Notes under the pieces: generated by a model
Told to the model about the DNA's origin: nothing
Databases searched by the model: none
Seen by the model: the letters and a program-made list of their open reading frames with translations, nothing else
NCBI GenBank assembly: GCA_020047775.1
Contig: JAIFNK010000197.1
Span: 1-7,157 of the forward strand
Direction of reading: 5' to 3'
DNA: 7,157 bases
Source: Akkermansia sp.
GTDB taxonomy: Bacteria; Verrucomicrobiota; Verrucomicrobiia; Verrucomicrobiales; Akkermansiaceae
Shown here: positions 1 through 5,294 of the stretch, piece by piece
Numbering within the stretch: the first letter of the stretch is position 1
Layout of the letters: each line of letters begins with the position of its first letter
Translations under genes and position numbers: made by a program

Positions 1-13
1 CAGCCACAGGTAT

Positions 14-55
14 CGCATTGCTTGATTACGGTAGTTGTAATCTCCGCATTGCAAT
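14..55. repeat. Short repeats upstream of rpmH
   Basis: CGCATTGC occurs twice in direct orientation, at 14-21 and 45-52, 31 bp apart, which is close to three helical turns. Between them GATTAC (24-29) and GTAATC (37-42) form a perfect 6-bp inverted repeat with a 7-nt loop. The second CGCATTGC runs into the palindrome ATTGCAAT (48-55). This could be a protein binding region or the end of an upstream gene's transcript; there is no T-run to support a terminator. The repeats are read directly and any function is inference. Confidence 0.4.
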
Positions 56-90
56 GGATTTTCGCCTTTGTGAAAGCTCTACCGCCGATT

Positions 91-113
91 CGGGAAAAAA
101 GTGTGTTTTCCCG
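91..113. repeat. 8-bp perfect inverted repeat ahead of the rpmH promoter
   Basis: CGGGAAAA (91-98) and TTTTCCCG (106-113) are perfect inverted repeats separated by a 7-nt loop. The element ends 11 bp before the -35 box of the rpmH promoter. It lacks a T-tract after the stem, so it does not look like a standard Rho-independent terminator. An operator or activator site is more plausible. The arms are seen in the sequence; the role is inferred. Confidence 0.5.
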
Positions 114-120
114 CCATTGC

Positions 121-135
121 CGGGTTGACAACCCG
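121..135. promoter_or_regulatory. Palindrome overlapping the rpmH -35 box
   Basis: CGGGTT (121-126) and AACCCG (130-135) form a perfect 6-bp inverted repeat around a GAC centre. The element contains the whole TTGACA -35 hexamer, so a protein bound here would compete with RNA polymerase. The palindrome is seen directly. An operator role is inference, and chance is possible because TTGACAA is itself partly self-complementary. Confidence 0.45.
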
Positions 136-152
136 CTTCCGAAACCTAGAGT
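125..152 (+). promoter_or_regulatory. Promoter of the rpmH-rnpA-yidD-yidC cluster
   Basis: TTGACA (125-130), a perfect -35 consensus, is followed after 16 bp by TAGAGT (147-152) as the -10 box. Transcription would start near 158-160, giving an untranslated leader of about 50 nt before rpmH. It is the only strong promoter seen ahead of this cluster. The same TAGAGT box and the same 16-bp spacer recur ahead of the gene at 3038, which supports the call. Confidence 0.75.
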
Positions 153-210
153 TCGCGCCCCGAGCCGGATACCGGTCGGATTACGAACCTTTATTTGAGG
201 CACACACGCC

Positions 211-393
211 ATGAGCAAACGCACCTATCAGCCATCCAAGCGCACACGGAAAAACCAATTCGGCTTCCGGGCCCGCATGGCCACCAAATCCGGCCGCGAC
301 ATCATCCGCCGCCGCCGTCAAAAAGGCCGCAAGCGCCTTGTTCCCAAGGGCGTTGAAATCCAATACAGCCGTCACACGACGCAGCACGGCTGA
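211..393 (+). CDS. rpmH: 50S ribosomal protein L34
   Basis: L34 is a small basic protein of the large ribosomal subunit that contacts 23S rRNA. The 60-residue product matches the family throughout its core: KRTYQPSKR at residues 3-11, [12 protein letters not shown] at 18-29 and RRRR..GRKRL at 33-43. Family members usually stop near residue 44-46, so this copy carries about 17 extra C-terminal residues after RL43. ATG 211 is preceded by GAGG (197-200), 10 bp upstream, the only credible Shine-Dalgarno match seen at any gene start in the window. As in most bacteria, rpmH heads the rnpA-yidD-yidC cluster, 44 bp before rnpA. Identification is very secure. Whether the tail is shared by relatives is not known from the sequence alone. 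Confidence 0.97.
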   Translation: MSKRTYQPSKRTRKNQFGFRARMATKSGRDIIRRRRQKGRKRLVPKGVEIQYSRHTTQHG

Positions 394-407
394 AGCCGCG
401 CTGCGGC
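387..407 (+). repeat. Overlapping hairpins at the rpmH-rnpA junction
   Basis: CGGCT (387-391) and AGCCG (394-398) pair across the rpmH stop codon. Alternatively GCCGC (395-399) and GCGGC (403-407) form a 5-bp stem with a 3-nt loop. The two stems share bases and are mutually exclusive. There is no T-tract after them. They could act as a processing or partial attenuation site that lowers rnpA expression relative to rpmH, which is inferred. They may also be a product of high GC. Confidence 0.3.
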
Positions 408-437
408 GCTGCTGCGGGAGTCATCCGCTTCCAAGCC

Positions 438-803
438 ATGCGACTCCCGCGGACATGCAGTATGACCCACCGCGCGGACTTCGCGCGGGTCAAGAAAACC
501 GGTCAGGCGAAAGCCGGCCGGTTTGTTATTTTAAGTACGCTGCCTGACTCCACCCTGCACACGATCCGCACCGGATTCATCACCACCAAACGCAGCGGCA
601 AGGCGCACGACCGCAGCCTGCTGCGCCGCCGGTTCCGCTCGCTCGTCCAATCCCACGCACCCGCCTTTGTGGAAATCCGCCGCTACCTTGTCACCATCGC
701 CCGCCCCGGTGCCAGCAAGGCCACCTTCGCCGAACTCGAGGAAGACTGGGTCCGCCAGGCCCGGCGGCTTGGTTTGTTTCCCCGCCCCGACAAACAAACG
801 TGA
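438..803 (+). CDS. rnpA: Ribonuclease P protein component
   Basis: This is the protein subunit of RNase P, which helps the catalytic RNA cleave 5' leaders from pre-tRNAs. The 121-residue length is normal. RLPR...HRADFARVKKTG (residues 2-22) matches the family start, followed by RFVILSTL (28-35) and TGFITTKRSGKAHDR (45-59), where the usual text is GxxVSrKVGkAvvR. The core RNR segment reads RSLLRRRFR (59-67). The family Asn is Ser60 and the second Arg is Leu61, so the signature is degenerate while the basic helix is kept. FAELEEDWVRQARRL (97-111) is the usual C-terminal helix. ATG 438 is preferred over in-frame ATG 462 because it retains the conserved RLPR stretch. No Shine-Dalgarno sequence is visible. 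The stop overlaps the yidD start. Confidence 0.95.
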   Translation: MRLPRTCSMTHRADFARVKKTGQAKAGRFVILSTLPDSTLHTIRTGFITTKRSGKAHDRSLLRRRFRSLVQSHAPAFVEIRRYLVTIARPGASKATFAELEEDWVRQARRLGLFPRPDKQT

Positions 804-1105
804 TCTCGCGAATCCTCAGCGCCGTGATTCGACTTCTGATCCGCTTTTACCAGCGGATCCTCAATCCGATGCTGAAAGCCGTCTCCGGCCCCGCCATGGG
901 CTGCCGCTACACCCCGACCTGCTCGAACTATTTCCTCCAAGCGGTCGAGGCTCACGGCCCGTTCCTTGGCTCATGGTACGGAATTTGTCGGATTTTCCGC
1001 TGTCATCCCTGGGGTGGCTGCGGTTATGACCCCGTCCCGTCACCCCGGAGTGCGGAAAACGAAATCAAGTCCTGCTCCTGTCATCACGAGACACCCCACC
1101 CCTAA
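800..1105 (+). CDS. yidD: Membrane protein insertion efficiency factor YidD
   Basis: YidD is a small inner-membrane-associated protein that aids insertion of membrane proteins in concert with YidC. The 101 residues show an amphipathic N-terminal helix (residues 2-16), the family motif FYQRILNP (16-23), CRYTPTCSNYFLQAVEAHG (35-53) and RIFRCHPWGGCGYDPVP (64-80). The family cysteines Cys35, Cys41 and Cys68 are present. The tail after P80 is about 20 residues and contains CSCHH, which is not part of the family core. The start is GTG at 800, inside a GTGA overlap with the rnpA stop codon, which suggests translational coupling. No separate ribosome binding site is visible. yidC follows 18 bp downstream. 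Identification is firm. Confidence 0.96.
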   Translation: MISRILSAVIRLLIRFYQRILNPMLKAVSGPAMGCRYTPTCSNYFLQAVEAHGPFLGSWYGICRIFRCHPWGGCGYDPVPSPRSAENEIKSCSCHHETPHP

Positions 1106-1123
1106 TTTCTCCACTTCGCCTCC

Positions 1124-2986
1124 ATGTACGATCGAAAAACCTGGGCCGTTCTCGCCCTCTGCGGCTGCCTTCTGGCAGTCAATCTTTACTATTCAAACAA
1201 GACCCAGGTCGAAAGGGACCGCACCCGTGCCGCCGAAAAAGCGCTCCAGAAAGCCCAAGAGCCGCCACCAGGCGTTCCCACCACCACCAAGGCCGGGCTC
1301 ACCGTCGAGGCCCCGCCCCCACCGACCGAAGAGGAAACCGTTGTCCTTGAAAACAGCGAGGTTACCTACACCCTCACCAACATCGGCGGCGGCATCAAGC
1401 ACGCCGCATTCAAAAAGCAGTTCCAAGTCGGCAGCAAGACCGAGCTCGTCCAAGCCAACCGCCACGGCGCGGGCCCCATCGGCGGGCTCGCCAGCGTCGG
1501 CGAAGCATTGGAAAACGTGCCCTATGCCTACAAGCCCGACGAATCCATTCCGGGTAAAAAGGCCGTTTATATCGCCAAGCTGCCTTCCGGAATCATCGCT
1601 AAAAAATCCTTCTCGCTCGCGGAAGACAACAAGCCGGGCTCCGCCTTCATTCTCAATTTCCAACTCAAACTCGAAAATTCCGCAACAAACGCCACCAATC
1701 TCGGCCAATGGAGCATCTTCATGGGCGAGGCCTCCCCGCTCTATCAGGCCGAAGTCGGCCAGCAGACCGGATTCTTCTGGAGTGAAAACGGCGGGATCGA
1801 CTTCAAGGACGGCTCGGGATTCACCGGCGGCATGTTCAGCTCCGCCAAGTCGATCATGAAGAGCGACGGCGACAAGCCCGTCACCTACGCCGGTGTCACC
1901 AACCAGTTCTTCGCGACCCTCATCCGCCCGGCCCAACCCGTCGTTGCCACCGTCTGGGCGAAATCCGACAAGATCAGCCTGACCCCCGGAGCGGCACCCG
2001 TGACCGCCGTAAACGCCGGCCTCCAACTGCCATCCGTCTCACTCAATCCCGGCGAACCGCTCACTCTCGATTACCTCGTCTTCATCGGTCCCAAGCACAA
2101 CCCGATGCTCCAGAAAATGGATGGTGCCTGGGGCGCCGGTTGGGGCGACGTGATGCAGTATGGCTGGTTCTGGTGGGTTTCCGGCCCGCTCAACTGGCTG
2201 CTCAACACCTATCACAACCTGCTCGACCAAGTCGCCAAAAACTGGTCATGGGGCCTCGCCATCATCCTGCTCACCATCACCGTCCGCATCATTATCTGGC
2301 CGCTTCACGCCAAGTCCACCCACACCATGAAGCGCATGGCCAAGCTCCAGCCGGAGATGGCCAAGATTAAGGAAAAATATCCCGACGATCCGAACAAGGT
2401 GAACACCGAGACGATGGGTCTCTATCGGAAATACGGCATCAACCCGCTCGGTGGCTGCCTTCCGATGCTGATCCAGATCCCGATCTTCTTCGGCTTCTAT
2501 CGGATGCTGCAGTATGCCGTCGAGTTGCGCGGCCAGGGCTTCCTCTGGGTGGATGACCTTTCCCAACCGGATACCCTCACCCACCTCGCCTTCCTTGGAG
2601 GAATCCCGCTGAACATCCTGCCCATCGTCATGGCGATCTCCAGCTTCCTGCAAATCCGCATGACTCCCAAGACCGGCGATCCCATGCAGCAGAAGATCAT
2701 CATGTTCATGCCGTTCATGTTCTTCTTCTTCTGTTATAACTTCGCCTCCGCCCTCGCCCTTTACTGGACCACCCAGAACATCTTCTCCATCGGCCAGACC
2801 TGGCTCATGAGCAAGGTCCCCGAGCCCGAGCTCAAACCCCGCACCGTGAGCGACAAGAAGTCCTTCGTCCAACGCATGGCCGAGCGCCAGGCCGAAATGG
2901 AACGGGCTAAAAAACAGGGCACAGCACCCATGCGCGACGCCACCCCGGATTCCAAGAAAAAGCGTCCACCCCGCACGGGAGGCTGA
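1124..2986 (+). CDS. yidC: Membrane protein insertase YidC (Oxa1 family)
   Basis: YidC inserts and folds membrane proteins, alone or with the Sec translocon. This 620-residue protein has the Gram-negative layout. TM1 lies at residues 7-23, then a Pro/Glu-rich linker (about 46-72), then a periplasmic beta domain to about 330. The conserved insertase domain spans 345-570. It includes NWSWGLAIILLTITVR (373-388), with Arg388 at the position of the essential groove arginine, the cytoplasmic helical hairpin MKRMAKLQPEM..IKEKYP (about 400-420), NPLGGCLPMLIQIPIFFGFYRML (about 440-462), a helix at 490-511, and MFMPFMFFFF..SALALYW (527-548). The tail (571-620) is charged and ends in KKKRPPRTGG, possibly ribosome-binding. 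An in-frame stop 21 bp upstream (the yidD stop) leaves ATG 1124 as the best start; there is no Shine-Dalgarno. jag and mnmE, often found next, are missing. Confidence 0.97.
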   Translation: MYDRKTWAVLALCGCLLAVNLYYSNKTQVERDRTRAAEKALQKAQEPPPGVPTTTKAGLTVEAPPPPTEEETVVLENSEVTYTLTNIGGGIKHAAFKKQFQVGSKTELVQANRHGAGPIGGLASVGEALENVPYAYKPDESIPGKKAVYIAKLPSGIIAKKSFSLAEDNKPGSAFILNFQLKLENSATNATNLGQWSIFMGEASPLYQAEVGQQTGFFWSENGGIDFKDGSGFTGGMFSSAKSIMKSDGDKPVTYAGVTNQFFATLIRPAQPVVATVWAKSDKISLTPGAAPVTAVNAGLQLPSVSLNPGEPLTLDYLVFIGPKHNPMLQKMDGAWGAGWGDVMQYGWFWWVSGPLNWLLNTYHNLLDQVAKNWSWGLAIILLTITVRIIIWPLHAKSTHTMKRMAKLQPEMAKIKEKYPDDPNKVNTETMGLYRKYGINPLGGCLPMLIQIPIFFGFYRMLQYAVELRGQGFLWVDDLSQPDTLTHLAFLGGIPLNILPIVMAISSFLQIRMTPKTGDPMQQKIIMFMPFMFFFFCYNFASALALYWTTQNIFSIGQTWLMSKVPEPELKPRTVSDKKSFVQRMAERQAEMERAKKQGTAPMRDATPDSKKKRPPRTGG

Positions 2987-3002
2987 CCGGATCGCGTAAA
3001 AC

Positions 3003-3030
3003 TTGCCGGGCTCGGCGGAGCCTGTAGAGT
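3003..3030 (+). promoter_or_regulatory. Promoter for the DigH-like gene, apparently leaderless
   Basis: TTGCCG (3003-3008) is followed after 16 bp by TAGAGT (3025-3030). The start codon ATG lies at 3038, only 7 bp after the -10 box, so the predicted transcription start coincides with the A of ATG. GGCTC (3009-3013) and GAGCC (3018-3022) form a perfect 5-bp inverted repeat inside the spacer, a possible operator. The hexamers and distances are read directly; the leaderless prediction is inference. Confidence 0.6.
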
Positions 3031-3037
3031 TCCAGCC

Positions 3038-4453
3038 ATGAACCGCCTGCTTGCGCCCCTGCTAGCCTTCCTGCTGCCCGCCCTCTCGCAGGCGCAGTCC
3101 TACGCTCCCGTCGGCGATCGGCCGCCGTCGCTCGCCCGCGAGTTCCGCGCCGCCTGGATCGCCTGCATCTACAACATCGACTGGCCCAGCGCACCCGGAC
3201 TCAGCGCCGCAAGCCAGCAAGCCGAAATGCGCGGCATCCTCGACAAGGTCTCCGCCCTGAAAATGAACGCGGTCATCTTCCAGGTCCGCCCGCAGTGCGA
3301 TGCGGTTTACGCATCATCCCTGGAGCCCTGGAGCCCCTCACTCACCGGCACGATGGGCCGTTCTCCCGGCTACGATCCCCTCGCCTACTGCATCCAGCAA
3401 GCCCACGCCCGCGGGATCGAAGTCCACGCCTGGTTCAACCCGTTCCGCGCCCTTTCCAACAACTCCCAACAGATCGCGGAAAACCATGTCTCCCGCAGGG
3501 ATCCCTCCATCACCAAAAAATTCGGCACCATGACCTGGTGTGATCCCGCCCACTCCGACACCCGCTCCCGCGCCCTCAATGTCATCCTCGACGTCGTCAA
3601 TCGCTACGACATCGACGGCGTCCACCTCGACGACTATTTCTACCCCTACCCCTCCGGAAATCTGCGCTTCGCCGATGGAAAAAGCCCCGCCGAGCGCCGC
3701 GCTTATGTCGATGGATTCGTCAGCAGCCTCTACTCAGCGGTCAAACGCCAGAAATCCTGGGTCCGCGTCGGCATCAGCCCCTTCGGCATCTGGCGGCCCG
3801 GCGTCCCGGCAGGCATCGAGGCCGGCATCGACAGCTACGAGCAACTCGCCGGCGACTCCCGGAAATGGCTGAAAAACGGCTGGCTCGACTACCTCGCCCC
3901 CCAGCTCTACTGGCGGGATTCCCCCCAGAAACAAAGTTTCTCCACCCTCCTCACCTGGTGGCGCCAGCAAGGATCGCGCCCGGTCTGGCCCGGCATCGCC
4001 ACCGAGCGCATCGGCTCAGCCGACGGCCGCGGTGCCTCCGAGATCACCAACCAGATCGACATCAGCCGCAAAACCGGCAAAAACTGGAACGGCCACATCC
4101 ACTGGAGCGCGAAAAGCCTCGTCAAAAACCAAGGCGGCATCGCCACCAAACTCGCCGGCACCTACACCCAGCCCGCCGCCATCCCGCCCATGCCGTGGAT
4201 CAGCGACAAATCCCCCGCCGCTCCCGGCGTCAGCGCCTCCGTGCAGCGTGACGGAACTTCCATCCGCTGCTTTCCCAACGGCAGCACCGCAAAATTCGCC
4301 ATCCAAGCCAAGGTCGGCGGCACCTGGCGCACCATGAAAATCATGCCTGCCAGCAGCCAAACCATCACCATCCCGCGCGCCGACGCCATCGCCGTCACCT
4401 CGCTCGACCGCTTTGGCAACGCCAGCCCGCCCAAAGTGCTCGGCCTGCGCTGA
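3038..4453 (+). CDS. Secreted glycoside hydrolase, DigH/YddW-like (GHL10, DUF187)
   Basis: This is a predicted exported (alpha/beta)8-barrel hydrolase of the GHL10 group. Its best-known member, E. coli DigH, cuts glycan strands of peptidoglycan that lack stem peptides. Residues 1-19 form a signal peptide (MNRLL, hydrophobic core, cut after LSQA). Family motifs follow: FRAAWIACIYNIDWP (36-50), FQVRPQCDAVY (81-91), VHAWFNPFR (129-137), DIDGVHLDDYFYPYP (191-205) with Asp198/Asp199 as candidate catalytic acids, VGISPFGIWRPG (244-255) and PQLYW (288-292). Residues from about 393 to the end look like a fibronectin III/Ig-type beta domain. There is no lipobox, so it is probably soluble in the periplasm. 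ATG 3038 is the only in-frame start between the yidC stop and the signal peptide. Wall remodelling is inferred from the family; the natural substrate could be another glycan. Confidence 0.88.
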   Translation: MNRLLAPLLAFLLPALSQAQSYAPVGDRPPSLAREFRAAWIACIYNIDWPSAPGLSAASQQAEMRGILDKVSALKMNAVIFQVRPQCDAVYASSLEPWSPSLTGTMGRSPGYDPLAYCIQQAHARGIEVHAWFNPFRALSNNSQQIAENHVSRRDPSITKKFGTMTWCDPAHSDTRSRALNVILDVVNRYDIDGVHLDDYFYPYPSGNLRFADGKSPAERRAYVDGFVSSLYSAVKRQKSWVRVGISPFGIWRPGVPAGIEAGIDSYEQLAGDSRKWLKNGWLDYLAPQLYWRDSPQKQSFSTLLTWWRQQGSRPVWPGIATERIGSADGRGASEITNQIDISRKTGKNWNGHIHWSAKSLVKNQGGIATKLAGTYTQPAAIPPMPWISDKSPAAPGVSASVQRDGTSIRCFPNGSTAKFAIQAKVGGTWRTMKIMPASSQTITIPRADAIAVTSLDRFGNASPPKVLGLR

Positions 4454-4458
4454 AGCCC

Positions 4459-4836
4459 ATGATCCCGCCGAATCCCTACGCCCCGCCGTCCGCGCCGCCC
4501 CCGGCCCAGGATCGCGCCGCCCTTGGCGAACTTGTCCGTGGCTGGGAAAAACTCCGCCTGCTTTACAACGGCATCCTGCTCCTGCCCGGCACCGGCGTGC
4601 TCGTTCTCTGGATCACCCGCCAGCACCTTCCGCTTCCAGCCGCCATCATCGGCGGAATCCTCGTTGGCATCGGCGCCAACATCGCCTTCATGCTCGGCCC
4701 GCTCGCCGAGCTCTACCTGCGCGGCCTCCTCAAAAACGGAGCCCCCTTGGGCAAAGGCCGCCTGCTGATCTTCAGCGCGGGCCTCGTCATCTCCGCGGGA
4801 GTGTTCGTTATTTTCGGGATCATTCCGTTACTCTGA
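4459..4836 (+). CDS. Small three-helix membrane protein of unknown function
   Basis: I do not recognise a named function. The 125-residue product starts with a Pro/Ala-rich cytoplasmic-looking segment, NPYAPPSAPPP (residues 5-15), a type of start often seen in small membrane proteins of Verrucomicrobiota and Planctomycetota. Three hydrophobic stretches follow, at about 36-52, 61-79 and 102-123. The loop GANIAFMLGPLAELYLRGL (72-90) is the most motif-like part, with Asn74, Gly80, Pro81 and Glu84 as likely conserved positions. No enzyme motif is visible. It starts 5 bp after the DigH-like stop codon without a Shine-Dalgarno sequence, so it is probably co-transcribed and coupled. Codon use and GC content match the upstream genes. 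A structural envelope role is possible but not shown. Confidence 0.8.
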   Translation: MIPPNPYAPPSAPPPAQDRAALGELVRGWEKLRLLYNGILLLPGTGVLVLWITRQHLPLPAAIIGGILVGIGANIAFMLGPLAELYLRGLLKNGAPLGKGRLLIFSAGLVISAGVFVIFGIIPLL

Positions 4837-4876
4837 AAATGCGGGTGGGCGTGATGCCTGAGTCTCAAAATGAAAC

Positions 4877-4904
4877 TTGATGGAACGATGAGATCCGGTA
4901 ATTT
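4877..4904 (+). promoter_or_regulatory. Promoter-like sequence abutting the 65-codon ORF
   Basis: TTGATG (4877-4882), 16 bp, then TAATTT (4899-4904). The GTG start at 4911 lies 6 bp after the -10 box, so the transcript would begin at or beside the start codon. The geometry repeats that of the promoter at 3003-3030. The -10 match is weaker, so confidence is moderate. Confidence 0.45.
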
Positions 4905-4910
4905 GCCCAA

Positions 4911-5108
4911 GTGATCACCGAGGAAATCAAGGAGTTCTTAAAATCGCTGACTCCGCTCGAATTGCTCGAAATAGAGCAGTTTGTGAATGAACGCCGCGCT
5001 CAACTCCAAATCGCTGGATCGGAGATGAATCGCAAGGCGAGGGTCTTAACCGCCAAGCGCGAGATTTTCACGGAATACGATTCGCTGCTCAGCGACCTCG
5101 CAAAATAA
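4911..5108 (+). CDS. Orphan small protein, 65 residues
   Basis: No family is recognised. The product is highly charged and predicted to be helical: MITEEIKEFLKSLTPLEL (1-18) looks amphipathic, then LEIEQFVNERRAQL (19-32), then a basic segment NRKARVLTAKRE (40-51) and an acidic end. There is no signal peptide, membrane helix or metal-binding motif. It could be a small regulatory or antitoxin-like protein, but no partner gene is adjacent. GTG 4911 is the first possible start after an in-frame TAA at 4899-4901, and no Shine-Dalgarno sequence is present. GC is about 50% by hand count, below the flanking genes, which hints at recent acquisition or a remnant. The promoter geometry and the coding-like amino-acid mix favour a real gene, though a chance ORF cannot be excluded. 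Confidence 0.55.
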   Translation: MITEEIKEFLKSLTPLELLEIEQFVNERRAQLQIAGSEMNRKARVLTAKREIFTEYDSLLSDLAK

Positions 5109-5242
5109 CCCGTTGATGTTTGATTCTGAAATCCAGCTTCATTCGTCCATTCGCGCCTATCCATTCGCGATTTATAACCCCCTGGCTTGATCGCCCTGGG
5201 AAGCTCTCTCTTCGTGAAAACTGACGCCCGGAAACTATTTTC
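5109..5242. other. AT-richer intergenic stretch
   Basis: Apart from the CCATTCGCG repeats no gene, RNA or terminator is seen. The base composition resembles that of the orphan ORF at 4911-5108 and differs from the GC-rich genes on both sides. The whole 4837-5242 stretch may be one insertion or a decayed region. Confidence 0.4.
5140..5169. repeat. CCATTCGCG tandem-like repeats
   Basis: TCCATTCGCG occurs twice (5146-5155 and 5160-5169) in direct orientation with a 14-bp period, preceded by a shorter CATTCG copy at 5140-5145. It resembles the CATTCGCG/TCCATTCG(C/T)G motif that I recall as a dispersed intergenic element in several environmental bacterial phyla. That recollection was not checked. 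The repeat lies between the orphan ORF and the GntR operon and has no coding potential I can support. Confidence 0.55.
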
Positions 5243-5270
5243 TTGCCGGACTGTAACTATTGAACATACA
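5243..5270 (+). promoter_or_regulatory. Probable promoter of the GntR-ABC operon
   Basis: TTGCCG (5243-5248) is identical to the -35 box at 3003. At the same 16-bp spacing lies CATACA (5265-5270), a poor -10 box; TACACA (5267-5272, 18-bp spacing) is an alternative. Transcription would start near 5277, giving a leader of under 20 nt and no Shine-Dalgarno before ATG 5295. The -35 box is fair and the -10 box uncertain. Confidence 0.4.
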
Positions 5271-5274
5271 CAGT
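5250..5274. promoter_or_regulatory. Imperfect palindrome, likely GntR operator
   Basis: ACTGT (5250-5254) and ACAGT (5270-5274) are perfect outer arms of a 25-bp imperfect palindrome centred on G5262; 8 of 12 base pairs match, including TA/TT elements inside. It lies 20 bp before the GntR start and covers the promoter spacer and -10 region, where a bound repressor would block transcription. YtrA-type GntR regulators commonly bind such sites in their own promoters. The palindrome is observed and the binding is inferred. Confidence 0.6.
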
Positions 5275-5294
5275 AGTTCGCCGCCTGAAAATCG

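Noticed and set aside
91..113. Rho-independent terminator of an upstream gene
   Set aside because: The stem is half A-T and no T-run follows it on either strand beyond the arm itself.
1..198. Stop-free frame from the left edge to the TGA at 196-198
   Set aside because: Its product resembles nothing known, and the frame runs through the rpmH promoter; most likely chance.
1..210. oriC with DnaA boxes
   Set aside because: No TTATCCACA-like box was seen on either strand, so proximity to rpmH alone does not support an origin call.
966..1859. 297-codon + strand frame overlapping yidD and yidC
   Set aside because: Its Ser/Pro/Arg-rich, low-complexity product is the shifted reading of two well-identified genes.
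1193..2026. 277-codon open frame on the - strand
   Set aside because: It lies wholly inside yidC, antisense, and its Gly/Asp-rich product is typical of GC-rich shadow frames.
2246..2872. 208-codon - strand frame
   Set aside because: It is antisense to the most conserved part of yidC, and its His/Glu/Asp/Gly-rich product matches no family.
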